Assembly (NCBI RefSeq): GCF_017591435.1
Contig: NC_059294.1
Span: 14,100,104 to 14,164,103, forward strand
From: Portunus trituberculatus
Lineage: Eukaryota > Arthropoda > Malacostraca > Decapoda > Portunidae
Reading direction: 5' to 3'
Length of the DNA stretch: 64,000 nt
Shown here: in pieces, positions 34,733 to 54,477 of the stretch
Numbering within the stretch: the stretch's first letter is position 1
Layout of the letters: each line of letters opens with the position of its first letter
Notes under the pieces: generated by a model
What the model saw: the letters and a program-made list of their open reading frames with translations, nothing else
Databases searched by the model: none
What the model was told of the DNA's origin: nothing
Made by a program: the position numbers and the translations under genes

Positions 34733-37151
34733 CAGCCTCAGTCTTCTCGGTGTTGCTCCTTCACATACTTTCCCCCGACAACATGCGGCAGGACGCCTCA
34801 GCATCTCAGTGGGAGGCGCAAGAAGCTGCACTTCATCGTGGCTGGAATGTAACATCAGCCTTCCACAACAAAGCTCTTCCCCTTACTCAAGGCTTCTATG
34901 CAAAAACACACTAGCGTTACTTAACTGTGGTAGCTTCTGGTTGAGAATATGAGATAATGCAGAACAAAAGAGGAATACAGGATGAGGAACAAAAACTCGC
35001 TCCCATTCTCCACTTATTTCCACTCATGAGTTGTTACTATGGCAGACAGTGTGCCGGGGCTTCCCTACTTTGTGGCGGCATGTCGTCCGTGACCTGTCAG
35101 AGTTGCAGCAAGACCGCGTGCACAGCCTTCGAGTGTTATGCAGACGTCTAGATATCATGAATATCAATCAGAGGCTCGGTAGGAGCACGAGGGACGCCTC
35201 AGCTGCTCCTCATGCAGCAGATGTTCTGAGAGGAGTTGCGGATGAGAGGATGCTGTTTATCAAACACGAACAAATAGCTCTGAAGTGGAGGTGAATAGAA
35301 AATATTTACTCATGATCAACAGAGGAGATGCGAAGGAGATCAGTCAGCCTCGAGGCTCAGTCGCTCCTTCCCTCACTCAGTCAGCGCACATCGCCACATG
35401 CACCACTAACAACACCCGGAGATGCACACGGGACTGAACTGACTACCAATGATGACCTCTTGTCTGTCTAAGGTCACGATGCCACGGTCATTTTCACAGC
35501 TGAGGACTAGACTTGGTCATGTTATTCTTGGTACAAAATATGGACACTCATTAGTACAAAGTAATTATGGGTCAAGTGTTTTCAACTGATATTGACTCTA
35601 CAGATATACCCCTCGGAGGCAATAGACTAAATGACTGATTGACACAACTAGGGGGATCATACGGCGCCAAGACAGACTACAGTTATAAGTTAAAGAAGTT
35701 ATTGAATATCTTCACACAGTACCGTACAAAACACTTCCCAGCTTGTAGTATAAATCCGCTGAAAGAAATCATAGCGAGTAATAGAACAGCATAGTATTCC
35801 AAAAGAAACTCGACAACTCTTTAACGCCACAAAACGCTATTTCGCAAACAAACAAAAGATGAACATGTCAGTCGAATGATATTGCAAGTCTTCAAACATA
35901 TCACACCCATAAAAAAAAAAAAAAAAAGACTCCAAACCACTTCCATCGCAGATCCGAGCACCACCAGGTAGACTATTTTTCCAGAGCCACGCACCACCAA
36001 TCACACCGGCGCATTCATTAACACGACTTAACCTTTTCACCGCTATTGACAGGACGACGCTCGCTACGTCATTTGAATAAGCCTGGACAATTATCCCGCG
36101 TGAAAGCATGACTAAAGACACTAGAAAAGTTTGAGTCACTTAATCTCTCCTTTCGCTGTTATGATGTCTTTCTAAATCATATTCTAAACTACCACCAGAC
36201 TTTTCTATTGAGTCTAAAGCATTACAAGGGACTGAATATCTGTCTTCTTTCAGATTTTTCAATTATCAGAGGCAACACAAGGCTGTCTCACGCTCACCCA
36301 TACACTTCCGCACATCCAGTATTGTTTAAGACGTGAATTTCGTTATACTGCAAGCACACATTCCAGAAAGTCTACCCCATGACGAAGGGGCAAAGGAGCG
36401 AAGAGGACGATGGGACGAAGAGGTGAAGGGGACGAAGGGGCGAAGGGAACGAAAGGGCATCCTCTAAGTGGCAGCGTGAGTCAAGGTGAGTGAGGTGGGT
36501 CTCCGTGGCCCTTACTGTAAAAGCTTTGGAAGTAGTTTCGTTTCATAACTTCTCGGATGTTTTCCTTCCCGGGCAAGCTCAGCACAATAGAAGGGGAAAA
36601 AAAGGGAAGCTCACGAGAGAAAGGGAAGGAATATGCGGAAGAAATAATGGAAGAAATGACAGAACATGATCATGACAATAGAAGAACACATTCCCGCAAG
36701 TCTCGTCCCATCATATCTAAATCTTTGATGGAAAATAAGAAATAATAGATAACCATTTCCAAAAATAATAAAAAAAGAAACAAAAGAGAACATAAATCAA
36801 AGCACCGAAAAGTTATAGGTTGAACTTATGAAAAACTATAATAAGAAACAATAAAGAAATAAGATACAGGATATTTCTTCGATAAATTCTCAAGAAGTTT
36901 AAAAAAATCTTACGTTCAATACAACTGAACTCATTCCTTGCCTGTCATGACTAATCGACGAGTCCAGTAACTCAGAAATGTTGATGAGGTGGCAGAGGGG
37001 AGGGCGGGGGCGGGGAGCGTCGATAGAAGGCACCGTTGAGGCGACGATGAGAGGGCATGGACACGAGCGGCAGGTGGCGTGTGGCTTGCTTATCAGTTTT
37101 CTCATATACCTGGAAAGAAAAAAAGACTTGTTATAGTAGTGGTAATCGTAG
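34733..37151. other. Unique intergenic DNA, about 2.4 kb with no long arrays
   Basis: Short ORFs at 34957-35151 and 35031-35294 have no recognisable similarity. At about 36380-36460 there are degenerate GACGAAGGGGC(A/G)AA repeats. Nothing else supported. Confidence 0.45.
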
Positions 37152-37370
<219 letters not shown>

Positions 37371-37644
37371 GAATAGTTGATACATTGAGTTCTTATTGCA
37401 AACAGAAACAATGGAGTCTTTATTTAATCTTTTTTTCCCCCCTCAAGGTTTTCATCACTGACATATTCAAGTGTCAAAGTCCATCTCTTCATTACTTTAT
37501 CGCTCTGTCCTGCCGCGCTGTAACGAACAAAGGAAAAAGTACACTGATGCCCGGCCCCCCCCCCTAAAAAAAAGAGAGAAAAAAAGAAAGAAAAGAGAAA
37601 AAAAAAGACAGATGACATTCGATGAGAAAAAAAAAGTGGAAACG

Positions 37645-37647
<3 letters not shown>

Positions 37648-37717
<70 letters not shown>
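37648..37717. repeat. (GT)n microsatellite, 70 bp
   Basis: Perfect GT run after an A/G-rich tract at 37560-37640. Confidence 0.98.
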
Positions 37718-37719
<2 letters not shown>

Positions 37720-37873
37720 GCGTTGTATTACCGGGGAAAAATCGCCATGCTTTACTTTTCCTGTAAGTATTAATCTCAACTCCAGACAGCATAGAAGGCC
37801 GCGGCTCTCCTGCACTGCAGCCCTCGATGCCAGATTATGCAGAACGCCCTCTGACCTCCTCCTTCGTGCTTCC

Positions 37874-38226
<353 letters not shown>

Positions 38227-38437
38227 AACAGTCTGTCTTCTCTAAAATGGCTCCTGGATTTCAAACATATTGTAGCTTATTGATAACATAATTGATCTGA
38301 TGTGAAAAGTACTTGTTTTCTGTTCATCGACGCACTTATTACAAGGACAGCTTACTGTTTTCCTCAAGATCTGACAACCACGCATTTCCTGGGACACCAT
38401 TCAAACCCAGACCCAGGAGCCACTTTAGACAAACTAT

Positions 38438-38465
38438 AGTAGTAGTAGTAGTAGTAGTAGTAGTA
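38438..38465. repeat. (AGT)n microsatellite, 28 bp
   Basis: Perfect AGT run. Confidence 0.95.

Positions 38466-41464
<2,999 letters not shown>

Positions 41465-41520
<56 letters not shown>
41465..41520. repeat. (GT)n microsatellite, 56 bp
   Basis: Perfect GT run. Confidence 0.98.
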
Positions 41521-41522
<2 letters not shown>

Positions 41523-42453
41523 CTCCTTTGCGTGTCAGGCGGCAGTCAGCGCTAAGGCATTAAGATGATCTAGTGTAGGAGTAGTAACAGACCCGGAATA
41601 ATCTAATTCATGATTAAGAAAAACAATAACAATAATGTAATATTTACAATTATAAAGTAGTCTTATTATGCATCCCCTGATTTAGCACAACACAACATCC
41701 TTGATACCATTATCCCCTCAACGTTTCTTTTCACTTCTTACTTCATTCTCTTACATACGCCAATAGATTTCAAACCTTCCCTTATTTCTCTTCTTCCTGT
41801 ACCATAGTTCTCGATGTACAAACCGGCCCTTCAGACACGATCATCCTCAGCAAGATGGAGGAGCCCCGCACGAGCACCATCCTCCTCCTCCTCTTCCCTC
41901 GCCTCCCGCACCTGATCACTCACGCACTCCTGGCTGCTTACACCTGCGCCCTTCCCTCCCTGCCAGGCTGCTGAGAGAGAAAGGGCCAGTTTCTTACCTT
42001 CGATTGATACTGCTGGGAAGCTACAATCTTGGCAAAATTTAAGAGGAGTTCTGAGTGTCATTAATCGTGCGATCGCCTTTTGTGGACAATGTTGATGCGA
42101 TTAATATGCGGTGGTTGAGTTCGAGAGACGGGAGTGTGACCTGCTCCTCAACCTGGCCAGCGAGGGAAGGGTGACGGGAGAGTGGAGGTGGTAGTGAGCG
42201 TATTATCTGTGTGGATGGGATATCGGGTTTATTTACGCCTGGTAATGTTTGGTTTATTCTTTTCTTATGTTTTGAATTCATGTTTCCTGCTGTGAAAGAT
42301 GCCGCTGCAGGGGAGGGAGGCTGACGGACGGTTTGGAGGCAGGAAGGAGATGAGTGAGAGAAGAGTGGAAGTAGGAGAGAAGAAAGGAGAAGGGAAGAGA
42401 AAGGAATAAATAGGGGAAGGAAGCATTTATGTAGAGTACAGCGTGCTTCAATT
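41521..42453. other. Unique intergenic DNA, no gene recognised
   Basis: Mixed composition with purine-rich sequence at 42300-42425. Nothing supported. Confidence 0.45.
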
Positions 42454-42489
42454 CACACACACACACACACACACACACACTTACGCATA

Positions 42490-42552
<63 letters not shown>
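42454..42552. repeat. Interrupted (CA)n array
   Basis: (CA)n at 42454-42480 and 42491-42552 are separated by a 10-bp interruption. Confidence 0.97.
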
Positions 42553-42557
<5 letters not shown>

Positions 42558-42840
42558 GTTCGAAATTGTACTGAATTGGGTGTAGTTGGTATTTGTTTTC
42601 TTCGGAGTGCAAGATCTTCGTATGCTGGACGAGAAGGAAAGCACCGCGTATCAGATGGAAGTGTCGCACGTTTCTCAGGGAGCTTGTCTGTGTGTCTCCC
42701 CGCAGTGACCACGGGGTGTCGCTGCCTCCGTAGCGTGGTGGTGACTTGTGAGGGCCGAGGGCTGAGAGTGCTGTGCGGGGAATCTTGTGTAGGCTTTGTT
42801 TATTGTTGTGGGTATGTGGTGTGGATCTTATCTAGTGGCT

Positions 42841-43513
<673 letters not shown>

Positions 43514-44040
43514 TGGTAAGTTTGAAGTTTACTGAAATACTATTGCGAGCACAACACAATTACCACGAAGCATCACAAGAGCAGACCTCTGCTGCAGATA
43601 ACACCCGATGGCTGAAATACGAGGAGCGTGGCCAACATAGGGAGAAGACAACGCCCACTTTCTCGCTCTTTAACCTTATACCAAAAGACCAACACTGCTC
43701 GCTGCCTCCTTCACTGGACTGACGAAAAACAGTGCCGCTACTTTTACTTTCCTTACAGTCACTATCAGGGGTGGAATGGCTGCACTAGGTGATATTTAAA
43801 CCCGCAAAAAGCGCCGTACCGAGGAGAGTAAAGGTAGGGATTGAGTCTGAGCTTCGGCATAAATTCTGGTAATGGAGAAGATACGAGTACATATGCGACT
43901 TTTTTCCCATCAGCTTTAGGGTACTGGAGTGACTCGCGCCCATAGAAGTACCTGGCCAAACCCGGACCTGTCTTGCTCGGTACCCATCACTTCGCTCTGC
44001 CCAGCCCCGGACGACTTGTGATTGTAGCTTTTGAAAAATT

Positions 44041-44290
44041 TTATTCTATTTTATTTTCAAATTAATAATCTAAGCTTTTCGCGAGCGGTGACTCAGTACT
44101 TCCCTGTTGTGGTGCTAAGAAAAAAAAAAAAAAATCAGGTATGTACAGTACATTAAACACCTGTAGTTTTCTATCTTTTTGACGGAAAATTTAAACTTTT
44201 CGCGAGAGGCGTCATATGAAATTTTTTGTGGTATTGAAGACAATAAATCACCTGTGGCTTTCCAGCCTCCTTATTTCATATTTGATTATC
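44041..44290. repeat. Diverged direct tandem pair, period about 121 bp
   Basis: TAAGCTTTTCGCGAGCGG at 44071 and TAAACTTTTCGCGAGAGG at 44192 start matching units. Both continue through TTGTGGTxxTxAAG and CACCTGT(A/G)G(T/C)TTT. Confidence 0.65.
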
Positions 44291-44629
44291 TTATTTAAAC
44301 AATAAATTATAAAATGTAGTGCCAGGTTACATTATTGTTGGGGTGCTAAAATTAATAGGCCAATTGAAATTTCCTACATGAAAAAGCTGTCCAATGTTCA
44401 GAAATAAGAAACATATGAATACTGATAGCTGCTAATATTGTAAGTCAAGGAAATAATGGAAGCGAAGAACCGTGACGAGCAAGAAATCAATTACTACAAG
44501 GTTAGTGTTTATTATCGAGAATTCCAAAGTGCTGAGAAAATGTTACCACATGACTGAGCACTGAGACAGGCTGGCGGCACGTGGAGCATGTGGTTCATTC
44601 TGGGTATCTAGCAGTGGAAGTGACTAGCG

Positions 44630-45390
44630 AAATAGACATGACTGTAGCTGAAAAGAAGGTGAAAGAACGTATTAGGAGAGATATCAGTAAAGAGAGGAGA
44701 AATCAAGTGTGATGAGGAAGCGAATATACAGCTATATCAAGTAAAGCTTCCGTTGATGCTAAAACACCTTAAGTAGTTCCACATATCTACCTTTTCGTGC
44801 GTAAGAGAGGGTAGCTGAAAATGATAACGTGCCGCCGAAATTATGAGTTTGCTGCAATCTGTGGTTCATGGCGGTGATTCAAGCTTCACTGAGCACAATG
44901 TCAGGGGGAAGTAGTTACAAAAAATCCCCTAGATTTATTTCCCTTTTGCTTAACTTATAAAACACATGCTACAGCTAATTGTGTGCACTTCAGACTACCA
45001 TGTACAGTTAATGGTGGTGATTGAAAGCTAATGGAACACCGGGTCAGGATGAAATAGATATCAGAATCACCCCAAATTGATCGCCAGTTCGTCTCTGTGT
45101 TACGAGGAAATGAGTAACTTCAGAGCATAGAGTGGCAGTAAAATATGAAATCTAAAAAGGTATCAAGGAGCAATGAACACTGGATCAGACTAGACGAGAT
45201 GCAGAAGAAAAACCTTATCTGATCTCCATTAGCTTTTTTTTTTTTGGGGGGGTGGGACATTGGAAAGCTTGGTAAGTTCAAAACACGATGCAGCTAAAAA
45301 TATAAAGTTTAAAACAAGGAGTCCGTCAGATCTTATCAATTATAGTGCAGTTTGTAGTGCAGGGAGAAGGAGAAGGATGTGGCAATAAAT
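44630..45390 (+). pseudogene. Possible highly degraded non-LTR retrotransposon
   Basis: Frame-broken peptides resemble CR1-type order: VAEKKVKERIRRDISKERR at about 44650, then NGTPGQDEIDIRI at about 45028, where the RT leader motif usually reads GPDGI, then SDLINYSAV at about 45328, where RT reads NYRPVS. Many stops lie between. This is a weak call from motif order only. Confidence 0.3.
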
Positions 45391-47040
45391 ATGCAGCAAA
45401 GAAATCCTTAAATATCCACGGTATTAAATATAGTGTAATAAATATAACACATATAATATTACTTGATTAAATACGTATAATGGAATAGATATTATCTGTA
45501 GCAGACAGCGAGACAAAAAGTTGAGGTGTTTACTGCAAAACCACCAGATATTAAACTTCATTACATTTCTATCAATCACGTTCCTTATTTTCTAGATGAG
45601 ATGTTCAGCAAGGCATATTTTCATACTTAGCATCACTAAGGTATACTTCCCTTCGTACATCAGTTTTTCGATAACAATAATGCTAGACTGTTCTTGCCAT
45701 TCATTGTTAAAGTTAATACATATTTCAGTGCTAATCCCATCTTAGTGGACACGGCGTTGTTTTACGCTAATGGACGGACAGGTAATGGAAGGAACGCTGG
45801 GGAGGGTTCGGTGAGAAGGTGGAAGGGGAAGGGCGGGGAACTCATGCTCTACTTGCTCGTATATTCACAACCATTAAATAGGAAAACACATTTGGTTGTC
45901 ACAGCGGGCAGTCTTATTTTTACAGACCAACGCACGTAATGTTTTAAGTGCTTCTCTTATAACGAGTGTTCTAAAGTGCTCTCGCGTGTGTTACTGTGTT
46001 TTAGTACGTGTCTGTGTGCGGTGCTGCGTGTGCACCGATGTGCTGCTGCTTGAACAGTTACGCCATATGACATAAAGCCCAGTGTACTTAAACGCTTTGG
46101 ACGATCATAAAAACTATATTTAAAGACTACAAGAATTACTACTTGTGTTTTCATGAATGTTTTCCTCACTGATGATACATGACCTTAGTTAAATTATCAC
46201 TAGAATCATTAATACCTCATTGAAATCCTCTGTAACATCCACTACAACCTGTTAAAAGTAATCGAAATATGTCTTTAGTCCTGTGTGAACGGGAGGATGC
46301 CTCATCTCTACACAGGGAGCAGCAAACACTCTCACCTCACTTAGAGAAATAACGACGAAATTTTAGCACTACTGTTTAACAATTAAGTTACTCCTTTTCC
46401 CAACAGGCGATATGAGGTGAGGCTTTGTTACGTGTGTACTTTATAATAGATGCTGAACTTCACACAGAGATCAGTAATCACCTTCAATTCACTGAGAGAA
46501 ATGGCAAAGAGGCTTTGGAGTTACAGTTTATTAGTTATCTTTCTGTTCTTACACACAGACAATATGATAGGAAGTTTTGTTCAAGCTGATTTCGTGATGG
46601 ACACACACAACAAAATCTAGAAGGAAGAAAAACATAAAAAAAAAAAATCCTCACTCTTACATGAGGAAGACCACTTGAGCTGCAGTGGCACGGCGTCTCC
46701 ATCTGATAGTGTGATGTATTTTGTGACAATTGTGATGAGCCTTAGTGTATCCCAGCAACACACAGCATACTGAAGAGCCACAAATGACACCACTACAAGG
46801 AGACGCTGGTACTTTATGGTCTGAGCACGTCTGTCAAAGTGTGGGGGTCCTTCCTGCCTCTTTGTCTCCCTGTCGCGGATTATAACTGGTAGGACAATAC
46901 ACAGGCTTCTCTTCCGGGGCTCTAAGACTTGTACTGTCCCAGGTCAGGAGGAGTAAATCTGTAGTTCTTATTCTGGTCTTCCTCGGCATCTGACGTTTAT
47001 TGTGCTTGATTATGTTTGCTGTGAAGGATTTATTTGTCCT

Positions 47041-47041
<1 letters not shown>
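45391..47041. other. Unique AT-rich intergenic DNA, no gene recognised
   Basis: About 1.65 kb without long arrays. Short ORFs (45694-45939, 45957-46169) have no recognisable similarity. Confidence 0.45.
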
Positions 47042-47095
<54 letters not shown>

Positions 47096-47219
47096 AAGAG
47101 ACTTTTGTTTTTTGTTTGTCTCTTCCAAGCCTGTTTTCCTGTCTCAGTCACTCACTCTGTCTGTTCCCTCATCCTTTTTCTGCCTCTGTCCCCCACCGCT
47201 CCACTCCTAACTTCCTCCT

Positions 47220-47254
<35 letters not shown>
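47042..47254. repeat. (GT)n and (CT)n arrays
   Basis: (GT)n at 47042-47093 and (CT)n at 47225-47254 are separated by C/T-rich DNA. Confidence 0.96.
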
Positions 47255-47256
<2 letters not shown>

Positions 47257-47733
47257 TCATGTCAGGTCAATTTATTTACAATTACATCAAATTTTTGCTA
47301 AAGGCATTCATTAATATTTTTTTGCACGACGCGAAGATTCATCAGAACAAAGACTGGTTTGCTAATTAATTAGAAAAAAAATATCACAAAATTTCTTCGC
47401 ATCTGTCATGCAACATTTAGGAGCTGGATATGCATTAATTTAATAAGTATAGACCGAACTGGAACAGACAGGCGTACGGAAGGACGGACACACATACACA
47501 GGTCGGTCGGTTTTCTCCCTCATTCTTGTTTCGTCTCAGTTCATTCACATATACTTTTTCTTTCTTTTACGAATGCGTTCTAAATCTAGCAAGAAAGATA
47601 TGACGAAATAGATAACATGATAAAGTCTTCGGGACAAACTCTGCAACTCTCTGGCTGGTTCAGTTTTATTCCAAAGTTCCATTTCCAACAATGCAAAGAA
47701 CATGGACGATATCAATACTGAGATGTCGGTAGG

Positions 47734-47735
<2 letters not shown>

Positions 47736-47787
<52 letters not shown>
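47736..47787. repeat. (TC)n microsatellite, 52 bp
   Basis: Perfect TC run. Confidence 0.98.
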
Positions 47788-47790
<3 letters not shown>

Positions 47791-48880
47791 CCGTTACCTC
47801 AGGGCACAACACTGGGAGCAAGAGGCAAACACGTCCATTATACGTACACACCACACTGCGAGGACACTTCAATCCACAACCAGCGCCGAATATGGCTCAA
47901 AAAAAGAAGAAAAACGAAGGGAAGGGAGGAGCGTAACATCACACACACCCACGGCGAAGCTCCCTCAAGTGCCTGGAAGAATGTACTGTGCACTGTTCTC
48001 CTTAAGTCCCTCGATACTGGACACCTCGAGCTGTTTCTTGCCTGTCCACCTGCATGCACGAAGACGCCTCAGATCTTTTTTTGGAGGGAGCAAAAACATG
48101 AAGGGTTGTGGCTCGTGGCAAAGGTTATCTAGGGAGAGTTCCAGGTACTATTGATGCTGCTTTGAATTTTGAGGTTCCTTTGTGGCTGTGGTGAAGTTCA
48201 TGACGGTGAGAGTTACAATGCTCTGTTGCGTTCTGTTAACTGAAGCGAGTGAATTAAGCTCGCAACTACTTCGTCTCTTTCATTTTCTCTCATTCGTTTA
48301 GACTACATTCTTATTTTTTACCTTATATTCTCTTTCTTCTTCTCCTCCTCCATCTTCAGCTAATCCTCCTCGTTCTCCTCTTTCTCCTCGCAACCTCTAT
48401 CTTCAGTCTTATCCCTTTTAGTTTTTTTCTTCTCTTGACCACTTTCTTTCCTGCATACTATTATCAAGTTAATTAGCGGCGTTGACATGGAGCGAAGTGA
48501 CTGCGGAGGGTAGATTTCTCGCTTTTGTTACATTGCAGGCGGCTGCTGGCGAGGCGAGGCGAGGCGAGGCGAGATGAGGCGAGGCGAGACGATGTGGGGC
48601 GTCGGGGCAAGGTAGTGGAGAGGGAGAAGGGGTACTGATGTCACCCAACCTCTCCCCCCACGCCCCGCCACAAAGCCCAATCCGCCAGCCTCGCCTTCGC
48701 CAGACTCCCCTACCGCCTCATTAAACACTAGATCTTGTTCCTTGTTTATTTCACCTGACATTCGTCTCCTTCCGGACGGGTAAATTTATTTAACACTCGA
48801 TAAATTTTATTTGCTGTATTTGTCTTTTATTCTCAAGTATCAGTCGAGTTTTTCGGACATTTGGCGATGAGGAAGGAAAG

Positions 48881-48884
<4 letters not shown>
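47788..48884. other. Unique intergenic DNA with a (GGCGA)n patch
   Basis: GAGGC pentamers at about 48548-48592. No gene recognised. Confidence 0.5.

Positions 48885-48948
<64 letters not shown>
48885..48948. repeat. (GA)n microsatellite, 64 bp
   Basis: GA run with one A interruption near 48937. Confidence 0.97.
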
Positions 48949-49562
48949 TTATGTGAGTATTCCATTGTTGAGTCTGCTTTTCTTTCTATCTGCTACCATC
49001 CGTCTATCTCTCTGTCTGTCTTCCTCCCACCATCCCACCTCTCCCCTTCTCTCTCTCTCTCTCTCTCTCTCTCTGGCCACCTTCCCACACACAGCAGCTC
49101 AAGGGACGCCTCCTCTCATTGGGATCTCGCAAACCCTCCTGCTAAGCAAACCCTCGGCAATCCTCTCGTCACGGGGTCGTCATGGAGGTGACGTGAGATC
49201 ATACACTATTAATTAATCATCAACTCACTTCAGGGCCTGGAGGACGAACTAGACCGCTGGAGGGTGCTCAGGTCCTCGTCCCGTCCCCGCCCTGGAATAC
49301 GAGTACCTGTGTGGCGCCCTCCGCAGACCTGTGATGTAGGAAAAAAAAGAAAAAAAAAAAAAAGGCGTGTGTTAACATGTGACTACCGCAGAGAATTCTT
49401 ACATGGCCCAAACAATGGTGTAAGATTGAATATGATGGAGTTTGACGGGCTTATTTCTTATCTGTTTTCTTTTTGTTTGCTTTGGGTGATAAATGAAGTG
49501 TGAGTAAGTAATCATGTGGTGGGCAAATTCTCTCACTCACTCGTCTGCCTGCCTGCGTGCGT

Positions 49563-49690
49563 AGAGAAGGAGGAGGAGGAGGAGGAGGAGGAGGAGGAGG
49601 AGGAGGAGGAGGAAGAGGAGGAGGAGAAGGAAGAGGAGGAGGAGGAGGAGGAGGAGGTGGGGAAAGAGGACGAGCAGGAGGAGGAGCCAT
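49563..49690. repeat. (GGA)n array, about 125 bp, imperfect
   Basis: GGA/GAA units, purine-only over most of the + strand. A (TC)n of about 26 bp lies upstream at 49049-49074. Confidence 0.96.
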
Positions 49691-51711
<2,021 letters not shown>

Positions 51712-51899
51712 CATTGTGCGCAGGTCACGGTCGCCGCCAGCCTCGGGGAAAGCGTTATTAGGTACATAAACCCGCCGCCTTTATGCGTGGCGCTGAGATA
51801 AACACTTCACCCTTTTGTCTCGACGAACTCCCAGACCTGATGGAGATGGAGGAGATTAGGAAGTGGGGGAGATTACGAAGATGAAGAGATTGCGAAACT

Positions 51900-52345
51900 G
51901 AAAAAAAAATTGAAAAAAAATAAAAAAATGCTGAGAGAAAAAAAAAAAGAAAGAGGGAGGGGAAAAAATGTGCTATGATGTTTATAGCGCGGAAGAAAGG
52001 AAGGAGGAAAGGAAGGATGGAAGGAAGGAAGGAAGAAAGGAAGGAAGGAAGGGAAGTTAGTGAGTTTGTTTGTATGTATGTATAGGTTCTTCTACTACTA
52101 CTATTACTACTATCAACTAACTCCCTTTTTCCTTTTTCCTTCGTCTTCTTTCTTTTTCTATCTTTGTTTCCCACTGTGCATCATCACCATCACCATCACC
52201 ATCATCATCATCATCATTATCGTCCACATTGTCATCGTCTTCCTGCTCTTCTACATGTAGTTCTTGCATTTACATAATTACAACAACAATCATAATATTT
52301 CTCTTTCTAATGCTGATGATGACGAAGTTGATGATGATGAGTGAG
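51900..52345. repeat. Low-complexity patches: A-runs, (GGAA)n, (CAT)n, GAT-rich
   Basis: A-runs at 51900-51970, GGAA units at 51993-52055, ACT at about 52094-52110, ATC/CATCAC at 52179-52217 and GATGAT at 52309-52341. Confidence 0.85.
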
Positions 52346-53395
52346 AGGAGAGAGAGAAGGAAGAACATATGGCCAAACTTAGACTCCCAAACCCCCGGAA
52401 AAGAAAAAGACTTGCGTTACTTTCACAGGTGCAAAGTAAACAGGTGCGAAACAGGTGGGAAGGTGCAAGATTCAGGCAGCAAATAGTTCACATAGACGAT
52501 AGACGAAGAAGATTACCGACCTTCCTTTACACTTGAAAAAACGAATACTAAAGCTTTAGAATCCTAAGTAAGCTGCAAGAATCGAAGGATGTGAGGCGAT
52601 ATATGATGGAGGAAAAGAAGGAGGGACTAAGATGAACGAAGAGATGAATAATGGAGAGGTTTAAGGAAGAAAGATAGATAGAGGAAAGAAAGAAGGAAGG
52701 GATTGAGGAGAAATATGTGGGAAGGAGTGAGCCAAGGAATGAGGGAAGCATGAGGAAGGAGAGATATGAAGTAAAGAGAAACATGAAGGAGGAAGGGAGA
52801 AGTGGAGTGAAGAAGCAGAAGATTAGAGAATTAAGGTGAGTGAGTGGCAGAGTAATGGTAAGTAAAGAGAAAGCTGAATAAAGATAGTGAAACGTAAGAG
52901 ATAAGAGAGGCATGAGGGAAGGACTGTACGAGAGCGGAGTAATTCAAAAGAGGGAGAAATGGTAAAAATATGAGTAAATGAATATAGATAAGACGTATAA
53001 GGATAGCATGAGTAAGAGTGGGAGAAAGCAAAAACTCATAACAATTACAAATATAGACAAGAAAGAAATAATAACATCCAAAATCTTTCTCTTTAACCGA
53101 ATACAATCCAGGCAAAAGAAAAATAAAGTTAGAGAAAAAGAAACACTGAATAAAGATAACGGGATTAGATAAAATGAGTTAGGCAAAGGAAAAAAAAAAA
53201 AAAACAAGACTTCAACATCTCCCCTCCCTCTGTCCGTCTGTCAGGTCAAGTTAAGAGAAGCATCGTAACCTAAGCGGAAAAACATATGAGACGCTAGTCA
53301 AAACAAGAGCAGCAGCAGTCACTCATCCCCCTTTGATCCCTGCCCGCCACTAACACACACCGAGTCCAGATAAACACATTTTAGGCCTTCACACC

Positions 53396-53398
<3 letters not shown>
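52346..53398. other. Purine-rich unique DNA, no gene recognised
   Basis: 52540-53200 is strongly A/G-rich on the + strand (degenerate GGAAGGA and GAGGAA). Minus-strand ORFs across it are Phe/Ser/Leu-rich artefacts. Confidence 0.55.
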
Positions 53399-53433
<35 letters not shown>

Positions 53434-53607
53434 AATCCACCCACACGTCACCCACCACCTACGCAACCGTGACCAGAAAGTTGCTGACATACGTTGTTGA
53501 AAATATGCGGTACAAATAAGTAGAATTAGTCAAATTAAGTAAGTTTCTCCTAGTAAAGAAAAACAGAAGCTTCATTATGAAAAAAAATATGTGAAAATGC
53601 TCGTGTT

Positions 53608-53662
<55 letters not shown>

Positions 53663-53781
53663 CCATCGTGATTTTTTCTTCCACCTCCTTGACGCCAGAG
53701 TAGAGAAGGGAGGGATGTGAGGAAAGGGGAAGGTGATATTACGAGTACTGGCCTCCACACACACACACACACACACACACA
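53399..53781. repeat. (AC)n, (GA)n and (CA)n arrays
   Basis: (AC)n 53399-53432, (GA)n 53611-53661 and (CA)n 53756-53781, with unique DNA between. Confidence 0.96.
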
Positions 53782-53910
53782 GAGGGAAGACTATCCAAGC
53801 CAAACAAGAGGTAGACGAGAAGGGAGAAACCTAAGTTCTTCTGTTACTGGTTCAATACTCTTAGATCTGACTGGTGGTGGAAAAAAGATACCGAGTGTTG
53901 AGTGTTGTAA

Positions 53911-53924
53911 TAGTAGTAGTAGTA

Positions 53925-53983
<59 letters not shown>

Positions 53984-54151
53984 TGTTGTTGTTGTTGTTG
54001 TTGTTGTTGTGTTAGTAGCAGTAGTAGTAGTAGTAGTAGTGGAAGTGGTAGTAGTAGTAGTAGTAGTAACAGTAGTAGTAGTAGTAGCAGAATTAATCAA
54101 CTACTACTACTTCCATTAGAATCACCACCACCACCACTACTACTAATACTG

Positions 54152-54195
<44 letters not shown>

Positions 54196-54222
54196 GCAAC
54201 AACAACAACAACAACAACAACA

Positions 54223-54290
<68 letters not shown>

Positions 54291-54369
54291 CACCACCACC
54301 ACTGCCACCACCACCACTGCTGCTGCTGCTGCTGCTGCCACCACCACCACACTGCCACCACCACTACTG

Positions 54370-54444
<75 letters not shown>

Positions 54445-54477
54445 TTACCACTACTACTACTACTACTACTACTATTC
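53911..54477. repeat. Mirror-symmetric compound trinucleotide array, about 570 bp
   Basis: Left half in order: (TAG)n 53911-53983, (TTG)n 53984-54010, (TAG)n 54013-54090. Right half after a short unique centre: (CTA)n with some ACC 54101-54195, (CAA)n 54197-54222, (CTA)n 54223-54281, then (CCA)n, (TGC)n and more (CTA)n to 54477. Read outward from the centre, the two halves are reverse complements in the same order. Confidence 0.95.

Noticed and set aside
42454..42552. CRISPR-like repeat-spacer pattern
   Set aside because: Only interrupted dinucleotide repeats; no conserved repeat with unique spacers, and the genome is eukaryotic.
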